A stretch of 64,000 nucleotides of DNA from positions 1 through 64,000 of the forward strand of contig CANFLV010000018.1 in assembly GCA_947448025.1 (NCBI GenBank), given 5' to 3'. The stretch's first letter is position 1. Each line of letters begins with the position of its first letter. The notes beneath the pieces are model-generated. The model saw only the letters and a program-made list of their open reading frames with translations, searched no databases and was not told the DNA's origin. Source of the stretch: Oxalobacteraceae bacterium (GTDB lineage: Bacteria; Pseudomonadota; Gammaproteobacteria; Burkholderiales; Burkholderiaceae_D). Position numbers and translations under genes: made by a program. This document shows, one piece after another, positions 41,501 through 46,255 of this stretch.

Positions 41501-42322
41501 TTGGCTGATGTCATGTCCGGTAATAATGATGCCAACTTTTTAGAAGGCGGCGCAGGCAACGATACGTTGTTTGGCCTTACAGGCGACGACACGTTCATGG
41601 GTGGCGAAGGCAATGACACACTCGACGGTGGCACCGGTGCCGACATGATCGACGGTGGCGCTGGCGACGACCTGATTAACCAGGATTTGCTGAATGCCGT
41701 ATGTGACACGATCGACGGCGGCGACGGCATCGATACCCTTGATTACAGCCAGACCAACTTTAATAATGGCATGCGACCAGGAATGGGACTGGTCGGCATC
41801 AATGCCGACTTGAACGCTGGCCGCATCGATAAATTCCAGTCCGGTTCGAGCGATGGCTTCGACACGGTCAGCAATATCGAAAATCTGATCGGCAGCCTGT
41901 TCAATGACAGCCTCAGTGGTAGCAGCCAAGATAATGCATTCGATGCCGGCGCTGGCGATGACTGGCTCACTGGTGGTGGCGGAAATGATACTTTGCAGGG
42001 CGGGGCGGGTAACGACACTTACCATTTTGATGCTAACTTTGGCAATGTGACGGTACGGGATATGTCCGGTGCCCGTGACAGAGTGGAATTTGCCAATACC
42101 GCGCCCGAAGAATTGACTGCAGCCCGTTCAGGACAGGACCTGAAATTCTGGAAAAGCGGCGCAAATACGAGTGTCCTGACTATCGCCGACTGGTATAGCG
42201 GCGCGGGATTCCAGATAGAGGAATTCAGGACAGGCAATTCCCTGATCACCGGCAGCGACATCAACCTGCTCGTCACATCGTCACCAACAACATTGGCGCA
42301 GCTAGGGAGGATGCAAGCATGA
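26576..42322 (+). CDS. Giant RTX protein with HlyA-like pore-forming region, 5,248 aa
   Basis: Secreted RTX protein in one uninterrupted frame. Residues 1-275 are unassigned, with GNQ repeats. Residues 277-325 are a Gln/Ala/Glu tract from a 12-bp DNA repeat. Several Gly/Ala-rich hydrophobic segments lie at about 335-600. Residues about 728-1000 match E. coli HlyA by memory: FLTPLMMPGDEIRARV corresponds to FLTPLLTPGTEHRERV, followed by WTISDGAMNTIFD and ETIEYRD. Lys749 (SNGKASHY) falls where HlyA has a GK lysine. RTX repeats start at about 807. A first block of super-repeats runs to about 1925, an internal terminal-type domain covers about 1926-2024, a second block runs to about 5145, and the true C-terminal domain covers about 5148-5248 (TIADWYSGAGFQIEEFR). 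It starts 8 bases inside hlyC and ends in an ATGA overlap with the oxygenase gene. Likely exported by the HlyB/HlyD pair. HlyA itself is about 1,024 aa, so the repeat region here is vastly expanded. Confidence 0.9.
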   Translation: MADVIPRKDGFADALKSYSKDQTDLYSALLGYKAPGGIVNPYTLYNNQDRFLNLSMRYRGIEVVPIGGGDGQNWWQRNLDPPLLQNPLKEAYGAHTDVLAQYLWASTGILGIAYSAFTQPAIIGKAKSKSDYESKREFSDIDWGITVTRSTLNAALETGLIYKNYLRYRPITENEIQAQLAIPAGNQAGNQVGNQVGGNQNDDIEMDDFRNSGNAPISSPSQNPGGAQIGSPSQTTSAQQINSPSITIPRFDDDGEIVSGTINFHPASQNNANALAEQAAQQAAQQAAQQAAQEAAQEAAQEAAQEAAQQAAQLAAQEAAKQAAREAALVQKKQDRALASGWASAGFTVNAMLGVGMASARLAKLYDDPHSTWDDRAIGWTGLTAITFNMFANMAKSKSGFLASRDLQSTSSNSYAQLGSMLGIINGAMNIASASIAANQAPEGSDLRDVLISAAVLQGVFGLTQLGANALLAARIARGVTTNAELMAPLGLAAAAGFLGSINASEIYAMVMQSSYANKLDELGAEMKKYGYSGDYKLADIYRDKLGADAGIFAATTLIALTTISWQTITLATPGAPLAAVGGMVLTTLTSFFKGIEQSFLDAYITKYRHQIEVAGGADVFFSADMRANYNRMIADPGLQAQIAQIQTDYGVGSVVGVTSIKLSPTARELAAITRYGAEISTRAFYSDRFVAGILVADKSISLDPDKGIIDLTNTAPTITNPSNSQILKFLTPLMMPGDEIRARVSNGKASHYTSLTMGVPDTGWTISDGAMNTIFDVRNVVTGMYGADSNGNFDVLKFSASLNINGGAGDDIVFAGASNTNFDGGTGSDSMSYQGLSALSSIKVTSTDAAKTDSDFDVHKTLINSAVYKEVVGRQTYSYGKKSETIEYRDVILDTIGTQTAVDKLIDVEIISGSDGNDTFSGNAGANIFYGEAGADTLNGMAGDDLLTGGTGNDTLNGGEGNDAALYNDKPDTEAGIYAVLEDAQQPANPQAINGVALIYGHVQEKWTPALGLSGTYTDQSTDQLISMENLLGTNFDDALYGSRDANVLTGGAGNDAIYGYAGADNLIGGADNDSLDGGAGEDTLEGGDGADQLIGADGNDYFLQNNGGTANNADTINGGSGSDLVDYYPNGNGNDPVHSIDADLATGRIQKDLDTATNKFASVDTVSNIENVCGTLYDDRISGDANDNLFLGMEGNDSLQGLNGDDYLDGGAGKDTLAGGAGNDRLAGASGNDALMGGSGDDTLLGGEGVDTLWGGEGIDAANFSDASGLASNGVWATLGIPATQPNSVDIPGTAVFGHWNANGDFIPAAGMHADLYQIENLAGTDFTDRLVGNAEGNLLDGGKGDDRIEGKDGNDVLIGGEGADAIDGGNGDDVFFQHLDAVDDTLDGGAGEDNVDYSGMIFTNGVRVGVPDNLGVAADLVDGRIDKFSRTTVTGLSGVDLVSNIEDLTGSVLNDTLLGDANSNALFGNSGDDSIDGRDGADLIDGGGGIDILIGGAGKDTLSGGEGSDSLSGSAGDDLILQDRELKNDTLDGGDGVDTVSYISATFTAAEIASMQGLGIDAHLENGRIDKFHLLDPIEPTPYDLVRQIDNVVGTGLNDRIHGDDHDNQLEGSDGNDTLIGGAGSDTLAGGSGIDSLAGNEGDDIIVQDSGPGNDTIDGSDGLDTLDYSSIVYADPSRSLGISADLALGYIWKSPGNLTLDIDTVANVEVVLGTYLSDSLLGDQFSNHLAGYEGEDTLDGRAGDDFLEGGTGNDSLIGGAGNDTLSGGAGRDNVNAGDGDDTISQHLLREHDVIDGGAGVDSVYYNITKFDTDTRPDMGATGINANLATGRIDKFEAGSADGYDTVTNIDNVTGTAFNDTMIGDSASNYLEGDSGNDSLAGGDGDDILAGSAGNDVLDGGNGDDFFSGGPGNDTMTGGAGSDYYEMLDNSGADVITDFSTTPDAGDVLEFKDGVVSGALWFTRNANDLQIAVLGTANSVKVRDWFLGNDHQLELIRAADGKQLTNVQVATLLTVMSPYAIPASSTDVPAAVNAAINANWAPQSFAASSPDTLETTTPAGNLMVPQRALQENTPLSWAMSGNSDDNYFTAQSGNDTLDGAEGNDTLFGGAGNDALLGSAGDDNLSGEAGNDTISGGAGNDVLVGGTGADWIDGGAGDDAILQGMERRVDTINGGDGSDLVSYSSAYEAASSRAGLDSDGIHADLAAGRIDKFKPGSNDGFDLVSNVEDVVGSSLNDTISGDAANNFLTGGAGNDALDGRDGDDSLYGGTGNDTLTGGQGNDILDGQSGDDLIRQTLARTNSTITGGGGFDVLDYSVTPSSTGSRDGMGALGINGNLTTGRFDKFEAGAALGYDTVTNIDMVIGSVFDDAIIGDWFDNTLAGGAGKDTLRGAAGSDVLAGGSGNDVLDGGDDADLIVGGEGDDLILQNISRVRDTINGGAGIDSVDYNQTKFSDGLASVASDKADADANASKRGWLGNHGITADLAHGRIDKFEAGSSDGYDTVSGIENITGSNLDDAISGDDQANVLDGAAGNDLLAGGAGNDTLFGNAGDDHSIADTGAGNDSIDGGAGMDSVDYSQALAGTGSTVVDRVAGSVLKYQNGVLVGTDILSKIEVVIGTKGNDTMTGNPEGDILSGDAGNDILAGNGGDDTLTGGIGSDSVTSGTGNDLLIQDMGQGSDTLDGGSGTDTLDYSRLVTPGSSITANLAAGTVISTLNGIAAGKDTLRNIESLIATSYDDSLTGSGNADLLDGNAGNDTLTGGAGNDAIFGSGGNDLIVQDILSGNDKIDGGQGRDTVDYSAAQGTGASVSVDLKLGTSNKYINGAVAGTDALVDIEAVTGSRNDDTIAGSVHDDILNGDLGNDSLNGDAGNDTLIGGAGNDVMSGGEGDDLIIQIATDREDTKYANTLDGGAGLDTLDYSQVKTFLRLNVDLAAGTVTKFTLDYWKKFQFWSVDTLTNIENIIGTKNADSMSGSNNADRLAGGDGADTLKGVAGNDLLSGGADADLLSGGDGNDVLNGDTGNDTLNGNAGNDVVSGGEGDDLIVEDIFDTNDTLDGGAGIDTLDYSQGQLAGVAIKADLAAGTVSKNLGGADTAFDRVANIEALIGTQNNDMLGGSLSAETLTGGAGADTLTGAGGNDLVLGGEGDDLIAPSILLGNSTLDGGAGNDTLDYANALAAGGSVRINTATQTVDKYLNGTLVGTDSYRNVEMIAGSPYDDTISGSADADMLTGGAGNDTIDGGAGCDALNGSEGDDLIIETTWDALDAFDGGTGTDTLDFSKIVSGRFTTLVARINVNLGSGTIGKFSNGVPVYNGDFTVANIENVIGTKYDDGMTGDASANVLSGDSGNDTLSGGAGNDTLNGGEGNDLLAGGNDNDAINADAGNDTVNGEAGDDVLSGGDGNDILNGGAGNDAILGAGGNDVIIQDILAGRDTINGGDGIDTIDYSKMQFAAGVSRGINVQLAGGSIIKNAANSDLDTVTNIEVVIGTQSNDVMQGSNSADTLIGGAGIDSLTGGAGNDSLQGGEGDDFLLQDRLDGNDTLDGVNGTDTADYSQILLEGASIRVDLGLSTVTKALNGVTTGSDQLRNIESVIGSRYDDLLTGTAGIDTLNGAAGNDTLSGNLGNDALMGGEGDDLVVADTLSGNDTVDGGNGVDTADYSQLTENTAINANLAAAIVIKYQAGIAAGTDTIRNTEMVIGTKGSDTLAGSINADLLNGGGANDFLYGSAGNDTLDGGADTDTLDYSKLPVTAGVNGRINANLATGSVSKFANNALASTDTIRNIEKVIATRFNDTLVGDAAANVLIGGDGNDVISGGAGDDTIVQDVWRNSDTLDGGAGRDAVDYSAAQIASGISGGISANLTLGLIKKFENGTLVATDGVSNIEKVIATRFNDTLLGDANDNVFQAGDGNDSIAGAAGNDTLVLEVWRNNDTFDGGDGTDIADYSGVQLAAGVTGGLDAKLSSGQIQKFENGVLVATESVSNLEGIIGTAFNDTIEGNASANMITGGAGDDTILESTAFSKDCTIDGGSGNDTLDYRHVLLTAGVASISYNLAEGWVKKYINGKLVGTDTILNIENVQSTLYSAIITGSKDANQMTANEGPVLILADGGDDIIIQNVWRDSDVFDGGADLDTVDYSQAQSASGVRNSADSSGLNADLASGLIQKFENGQIVGTDTITGIEHIVGSKYKDTIAGSSGDYRNLTDFLEGGEGDDVLIGRRKLMWDTRNSRDTLNGGAGNDTVYSSLGMQVSGGAGDDLIFPERYDASSIVDGGAGNDTVDFSNASSYNPRYSAYQLQLYYALNVTLVNGADDGNFNGAYAGRVSLTNIENIVGTILDDSITGDGSANLLAGGLGNDNLNGGAGNDTLIGGAGSDNIAGGNGDDRLMQDVKAGNDTIDGGLGFDLLDYTQTNISTGGIQANLATGLIKKFQDGVIVGTDTLSNLVGITGTQTNDTFTGSNNADLFGGSMGNDTIDGGAGIDTVDYSLAASAGFTVSVNFTTGTVSKYQNGISVGSDTLSNIELVIGTKFADVMAGSNQADTLNGNAGNDTLTGAAGNDVITGAEGDDRIIQTSWTGDDSIDGGAGNDTVDYSRTTDNNTSMTVDLAAGTALKDENGYMLNTDTLRNIEGVIGGRLNDSMNGSASADTLDGSAGDDSINGAAGADVLAGGEGNDSLNGGMGNDVIGGGEGNDLFVQAIWKDSDTLDGGNGIDQIDYSTAQWASGINAGLNVNLLDGRIGKIISGVQVSIDAVSNIEAVVASRFSDTLAGNDNNNYLTGGDGQDVIAGGAGDDTIVQTVWRNNDTIDGGAGSDILDYSAIQLATGITGRLSASLVDGLFKKYENGALVATDSSSNIESIVGTLYNDTLLGNAFDNVFSGGAGNDTLDAAGGADTLDGGMGNDLLKGGAGNDRFLQTQVSGNDTIDGGVGDDVADYSGLQFKAPGTVGIRVTLLNLAKVEKFDKLAVTGTDAISNIEHLIGTTLADVMSGNNDANFLEGGAGNDTLFGLTGDDTFMGGEGNDTLDGGTGADMIDGGAGDDLINQDLLNAVCDTIDGGDGIDTLDYSQTNFNNGMRPGMGLVGINADLNAGRIDKFQSGSSDGFDTVSNIENLIGSLFNDSLSGSSQDNAFDAGAGDDWLTGGGGNDTLQGGAGNDTYHFDANFGNVTVRDMSGARDRVEFANTAPEELTAARSGQDLKFWKSGANTSVLTIADWYSGAGFQIEEFRTGNSLITGSDINLLVTSSPTTLAQLGRMQA
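27405..27548 (+). repeat. 12-bp tandem repeat encoding a Gln/Ala tract
   Basis: Four exact copies of aacaggcagcac are followed by four of aagaggcagcac and four degenerate copies. The unit keeps the reading frame, so copy-number change would alter tract length without breaking the protein. Confidence 0.9.
28990..32340 (+). repeat. RTX super-repeats, first block of the giant protein
   Basis: Nonapeptides begin with GGAGDDIVF near residue 807. Seven super-repeats carrying an N-I-E/D-x-x-x-G-T-type signature follow, starting near 29650. Two early units are divergent (GIPATQPNS and QPANPQAIN inserts) and less regular than the second block. Confidence 0.75.
32351..32650 (+). other. Internal copy of an RTX terminal domain (fusion scar)
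   Basis: This in-frame segment of the giant gene encodes a non-repeat domain (VITDFSTTPDAGDVLEFKDG, LWFTRNANDLQIAVLG, VKVRDWFLGNDHQLELIR) of the type that normally closes RTX proteins. An Ala/Pro/Ser-rich linker of about 60 aa follows before repeats resume. This is what a head-to-tail fusion of two RTX genes would leave. Confidence 0.7.
32850..42020 (+). repeat. RTX super-repeats, second block of the giant protein
   Basis: About 26 super-repeats by eye, mean spacing near 380 bases (127 aa) over both blocks. Each has a GNDTLxGG nonapeptide run, an I-x-Q-D...D-T-x-D-G-G-x-G-x-D-T-x-D-Y-S segment, LxxGxxxK and N-I-E-x-x-I-G-T. Neighbours such as those near 37920 and 38220 share an identical IEKVIATRFNDTL stretch, a sign of recent duplication. 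Confidence 0.8.
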
Positions 42323-43407
42323 GCAGCAATACCCTGTTGAATTTTGGTGAACCGGGTCCCTGGTTCATCGCCCGCGCGACCTCCAACGAGCGATTCGTGT
42401 TTCATTCCGTGGCAGGCCGCTTTGTGATTCTGGGCTTTTACGGTTCCATGAAAACGCAGTTCGGCAGGACATTCAATGCCACCATGCAGGCAATCCAGCC
42501 ACTGCTGGACGATACCAATCTCTGTTATTTCGGCGTCTCCAATGATCCGGATGACGAAAGCCTGAACGCCGTGTCGGAGAGTCTGCCGGGCATCCGCTAT
42601 TTCTGGGACTTCGAGCGTCGTATCAGTACGCTCTATCAGGCATGCACTGCGGATGGCCGCTTCCAGGAAATGGTCTACGTACTCGATCCGATGTTACGGG
42701 TCGTCAGGCGCTTTGATTTTGGCCCGGACGCAAATGATCTTGATGCGCTGCTGGCCTTACTTCAAAGCCTGCCGAACATTGGCCCGCCCTATCTGGCACT
42801 AACGCAAGCCCCTGTGCTGGTGGTGCCGCGCGTGTTCGAGCCAGGACTGTGCGAGGTCCTGATCGATTATTACGCAAAGCACGACAACGAAGATTCGGGC
42901 TTCATGCGCGAAGTGAACGGCAAGACCGTCGGCATGGTCGACTATAGCCATAAACGCCGGCGAGACTGCCAGATCGACGATGAGGCCTTGAGGACTGCCT
43001 GCATGCGGCGCATATATCACCGGCTGATTCCGGAGATCGAAAAGGCCTTCCAGTTCAAGGCCAACCGGATAGAACGATATATCGTCGCCTGCTATGACGG
43101 CACTGAAAAAGGCCACTTCAGGGCGCATCGCGACAATACGACGCCTGGCACCGCGCACCGTAAATTTGCCGTGTCCCTGTTCCTCAATTCCGGCAATTAC
43201 GAAGGAGGGCAGCTCAGGTTTCCGGAATTCGGTCCGGCATTGTATTCGGCGCCTGTCGGCGGCGCTGTGGTGTTTTCCTGTTCACTGTTGCATGAAGCGA
43301 CACCGGTCATAGCCGGTACACGTTACATGTTCCTGCCTTTCCTGTACGACGAAGCCTCCGGGAAAATCCGGGAAGACAATGCCTCAAGCATCGTTTATCA
43401 ATCCTAG
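42319..43407 (+). CDS. Redoxin-like / Fe(II)-2-oxoglutarate oxygenase fusion
   Basis: A 362-aa two-domain protein. Residues about 10-145 have an AhpC/thioredoxin-type fold pattern (FVILGFYGSMKTQFGR, YVLDPMLRVVRRF), but the peroxidatic Cys position lacks Cys, so peroxidase activity is unlikely. Residues about 170-350 match the prolyl-4-hydroxylase-type oxygenase fold: iron ligands His270-x-Asp272 (AHRD) and His325 (LLHEATP), and 2-oxoglutarate-binding Arg335 ten residues later (GTRYMF). All three features fit an active enzyme. Its ATG overlaps the giant RTX stop (ATGA), so translation is coupled and the RTX protein or another operon product is the likeliest substrate. Hydroxylation of Asp, Asn, Pro or Lys is possible. 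It has no signal peptide and would act in the cytoplasm before export. Confidence 0.85.
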   Translation: MSSNTLLNFGEPGPWFIARATSNERFVFHSVAGRFVILGFYGSMKTQFGRTFNATMQAIQPLLDDTNLCYFGVSNDPDDESLNAVSESLPGIRYFWDFERRISTLYQACTADGRFQEMVYVLDPMLRVVRRFDFGPDANDLDALLALLQSLPNIGPPYLALTQAPVLVVPRVFEPGLCEVLIDYYAKHDNEDSGFMREVNGKTVGMVDYSHKRRRDCQIDDEALRTACMRRIYHRLIPEIEKAFQFKANRIERYIVACYDGTEKGHFRAHRDNTTPGTAHRKFAVSLFLNSGNYEGGQLRFPEFGPALYSAPVGGAVVFSCSLLHEATPVIAGTRYMFLPFLYDEASGKIREDNASSIVYQS

Positions 43408-43423
43408 GAAAGTCGGCAGGCGT

Positions 43424-43939
43424 TTATTTCAGGGAATTGGACAGCGGCGTAAAACACGCAAACAGTGCGGCGGGGGCATCCGGCGCCTGGCGCGAAATGT
43501 AATTGCGAATCAGGGGTCCGGCCTTCCATGGCCGCGTCGTGCCACTCCAAATGGCGCGCTCCTGGATTTTGATCGCGCCATTGTCCTCGTGCAGCAGCAC
43601 CACTGCGGGTAACAGGGTATCGAATTCAAGCTCGGCCAGCAGCCAATGCTCGTATTGCATCAGACTGGCAATGCGGGCACTCGCGGAGTCTGGCGGACTG
43701 AAGCGCCGGACCGCATCCAAAGTCGCAATATAAGTGGGGTTTTGCCCGACGGGGCGCGTAACGCCATCACACCTTGCGGTGAGGCTCGTGTGCATATCGA
43801 CCATGGCGCCGACCACATCGTAGTGTTTGCCATCGAGACTGAGCAGCATGCCATTGTCTTCACGTTCAAATCCGATGTGGGAAATCATCACGCCGATCAG
43901 GGTGAGTCCAAGGTACAGGCTGGCGGCACGGCGATTCAT
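43424..43939 (-). CDS. Hypothetical membrane-anchored or secreted protein
   Basis: About 171 aa from the ATG at 43939. The N-terminus (MNRRAASLYLGLTLIGVMIS) is a clear signal anchor or signal peptide. The rest is soluble and predicted to be extracytoplasmic, with no recognised domain. The frame is open 25 codons further upstream, but the signal sequence argues for the ATG used. It converges on the oxygenase gene with only about 16 bases between the stops, leaving no room for a separate terminator. A role in the RTX system is not supported beyond proximity. Confidence 0.6.
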   Translation of the reverse strand: MNRRAASLYLGLTLIGVMISHIGFEREDNGMLLSLDGKHYDVVGAMVDMHTSLTARCDGVTRPVGQNPTYIATLDAVRRFSPPDSASARIASLMQYEHWLLAELEFDTLLPAVVLLHEDNGAIKIQERAIWSGTTRPWKAGPLIRNYISRQAPDAPAALFACFTPLSNSLK

Positions 43940-44227
43940 CAACGGTAGCTCTACATTTCTTGGCAAAGATATTGTATCGGGGAGAATAATGTCCCGACGA
44001 CGGGCAGGCCTCATTTTAGTTGCTTAATCAAAATCAGGTATTTCTGCGCGCTGGAATAAACCCGGCCTTTGAATGAATTTCGTATTTTACATAATATAAA
44101 TTATACGAAAATATATGGGTGTTCTATGAGCGTTCAACACTTCCAATATTCGAACGCTATTCGCGCAAAATTGCGATGACTCACAGAAAAAATAACTATT
44201 GCAAAGAATCCGTAAGAACATTCAGAG
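43940..44227. other. AT-rich gap
   Basis: A gap rich in A/T around 44080-44120 (ataatataaattatacg), plausible as a promoter region or island edge. Short open frames start at 44119 and 44126 but lack ribosome binding sites and family features. Confidence 0.35.
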
Positions 44228-44392
44228 ATGGAAAAATCTCACACGATGCTGCTCGCACGGCAGCGCGTGCTAGCTATTACAAAGACCGAGCTGCTCGATA
44301 TCACTGAAGACTGCACCGAGTCGGCGTTCCATCTCGAAGAAAAAGACCTCGCCTAGATGGAACGCCTGGTCGCCGTCGACAGCGCCGATTAA
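44228..44392 (+). pseudogene. Small helical ORF interrupted by an in-frame TAG
   Basis: From an ATG at 44228, 42 codons (MEKSHTMLLARQRVLAITK.. then ELLDITEDCTESAFHLEEKDLA) run to TAG at 44354-44356. The same frame then gives 12 more codons to TAA at 44390-44392. The two halves read naturally as one acidic helical protein of about 54 aa. The end overlaps the convergent hydrolase stop by 4 bases. No family recognised. Confidence 0.4.
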
Positions 44393-45099
44393 ATAACCTT
44401 GACCGAGATCGGCGTCAGGCCGGCAATGCTGCCGACCATGGTCTGACCAGCCACGACGGCGCCGACGCCTTCAGGCGTGCCGGTCATGATCAAGTCGCCA
44501 GGCTGCAGCGCGAACAGAGTCGACAGGTTTGCGATGGTTTCATTGACCGACCAGATCAGATGCGTCAGGTCGCTGCTTTGCGCACGTTTGCCATCGACGT
44601 CGAGCGTGATCGCACCGCTGGTGATTTCACCGGTTTCAGCGATCATGCTGATCGGGCCGATTGGCGCGGAATGATCAAAGGCCTTGCCGATTTCCCATGG
44701 ACGACCCTGCTCGCGCATGCGCATTTGCAGGTCACGACGGGTCATGTCCAACCCGACCGCATAGCCGAAAATGTGTGCAGGCGCGTCTTCTGCCGTGATA
44801 TCGCGCCCTCCCTTGCCGATGGCGACGACGAGTTCGATCTCGTGGTGATAATTCGCCGTGATCGTCGGATACGGCATCTCGGCAGTCGTTCCGGCAGCCA
44901 CTGGTACGACGGAGGCATCGTCACCCGGCTTGCAAAAGAAAAATGGCGGTTCACGGTCAGGATCGAAGCCCATTTCGCGCGCATGCGCAGCGTAATTGCG
45001 GCCGACGCAATAGATGCGGCGTACAGGAAATTGCTCGGTCGTACCGACGACAGGCAAGCCTGCCGTGGCGGGCGGGGTAAAAACAAAAGAGATGGTCAT
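44389..45099 (-). CDS. nagK: Fumarylpyruvate hydrolase (FAH family)
   Basis: A 236-aa enzyme of the fumarylacetoacetate hydrolase family. It has the GRNYAAHAREMG start motif, FFCKPGDDASV, metal-binding HHEIELVVAIG and the C-terminal GDLIMTGTPEGVG. It would split fumarylpyruvate to fumarate and pyruvate in the last step of the gentisate pathway. It is the last gene of an operon after gentisate dioxygenase, 72 bases downstream. Because no maleylpyruvate isomerase gene is in the operon, direct hydrolysis of maleylpyruvate is an alternative activity for this family. Confidence 0.85.
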   Translation of the reverse strand: MTISFVFTPPATAGLPVVGTTEQFPVRRIYCVGRNYAAHAREMGFDPDREPPFFFCKPGDDASVVPVAAGTTAEMPYPTITANYHHEIELVVAIGKGGRDITAEDAPAHIFGYAVGLDMTRRDLQMRMREQGRPWEIGKAFDHSAPIGPISMIAETGEITSGAITLDVDGKRAQSSDLTHLIWSVNETIANLSTLFALQPGDLIMTGTPEGVGAVVAGQTMVGSIAGLTPISVKVI

Positions 45100-45171
45100 G
45101 GAGTCGGTCCGGTTATGCAGTCAAGGGGGGCCGGCGATTCAAGACAGCGCCGGCCGTAAGGTAAAACGGTC

Positions 45172-46221
45172 TCAGTCGTCGAGGAAGGCCTCGCGCAGCA
45201 CGCCCATCGCTTCCAGCACGGGCCGATCGGAATAACTGAACAGCACGACATCGTCGCTTGCATTAAATGAGACTGGCGCCCACGACGGCACGACAAAAAT
45301 ATCTTTCGCCACGAAGCTAAAAGTCTGCTCGCCAATCTGAACCGAGCCGCTGCCTTCGACCACGCTGTAGACGCTACCATCGGTGCTGCGATGGCGTTTG
45401 CCCGTGAAGCCTTTAGGCAGCAGCTGCAGGAAAGTCGCGATCGTCGGCATCGGGTAGCCGCCGGTTTGCGGATTCACATAACGCAGCTTGACGCCATGCC
45501 AGGCATCGATAGCGGCGCTGCGACGCAGGGTTTCCAGCGCCTCGCGTGAGCGCGCATAGGGATAATTGAAAATCGGCGACGTGCTGCCCTGATGTAGCTG
45601 GCGCACCGGCGCCATATTGTGGCCGTAGCTGGCAAAGGTCTTGCCTTCGGGCTTACTGACAGACTGGCTGGCCTGCACATCGTTTTCGGCAAAGCCGGCA
45701 TCGAAAAAGCGGATCATCGGGATGTCGAGGCCATCGAGCCAGACGACTGGTTCTGCTGCACCATCGATGCCGGGATTGCCATGGTCATGCCAGGTCCAGG
45801 ACGGCGTGATGATGAAGTCGCCGGGATGCATCTGGGTCTTTTCGCCATCCACGGTCGTGTAAGCGCCCTGCCCGCTGACGACAAAACGCAACGCCGACTG
45901 GGTATGACGATGCGAAGGCGCGACTTCGCCCGGCAGGATCAATTGCAGGCCGGCATACAGCGACTGCGTGATCGCGGAGCTACCCGGCATGGCGGGATTT
46001 TCCAGAATCAGCACGCGCCGCACGGCTTCTTCAGCCGTAATGACTTCGCCGGCGCGCATCAGATGCGGGATGATCTCGGCGTAACGCCAGATCGTTGCCG
46101 CATAGGGCGGTGCTGGCTGCTTCGGCACCAGCGCATGCAGGGACTCCCATAAGGGTGTCAGGTGCAGGTCGACGATCGCGTCATACAGGGCGCGGCGTTC
46201 CGGGGTCTGTTCTATGCTCAT
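45172..46221 (-). CDS. nagI: Gentisate 1,2-dioxygenase
   Basis: A 349-aa bicupin Fe(II) enzyme that opens the gentisate ring to maleylpyruvate. The N-terminal cupin carries the metal ligands in [12 protein letters not shown] (about residues 103-114) and a matching WHDHGN segment. The second cupin ([16 protein letters not shown]) is degenerate at metal positions, as usual. Length is typical (about 340-370 aa). It lies between the hydroxylase that makes gentisate and the hydrolase that finishes the route. Confidence 0.9.
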   Translation of the reverse strand: MSIEQTPERRALYDAIVDLHLTPLWESLHALVPKQPAPPYAATIWRYAEIIPHLMRAGEVITAEEAVRRVLILENPAMPGSSAITQSLYAGLQLILPGEVAPSHRHTQSALRFVVSGQGAYTTVDGEKTQMHPGDFIITPSWTWHDHGNPGIDGAAEPVVWLDGLDIPMIRFFDAGFAENDVQASQSVSKPEGKTFASYGHNMAPVRQLHQGSTSPIFNYPYARSREALETLRRSAAIDAWHGVKLRYVNPQTGGYPMPTIATFLQLLPKGFTGKRHRSTDGSVYSVVEGSGSVQIGEQTFSFVAKDIFVVPSWAPVSFNASDDVVLFSYSDRPVLEAMGVLREAFLDD

Positions 46222-46255
46222 GCAGGTCTCTCAATATTGTTATGTTTGTGCAGCC

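Noticed and set aside
20000-42000. Long open frames on the minus strand through the RTX genes (for example 35570-37039 and 37739-39112)
   Set aside because: They are reverse-complement shadows of the Gly/Asp-rich repeats: monotonous Ile/Val/Ala composition, no start sites and no domain features.
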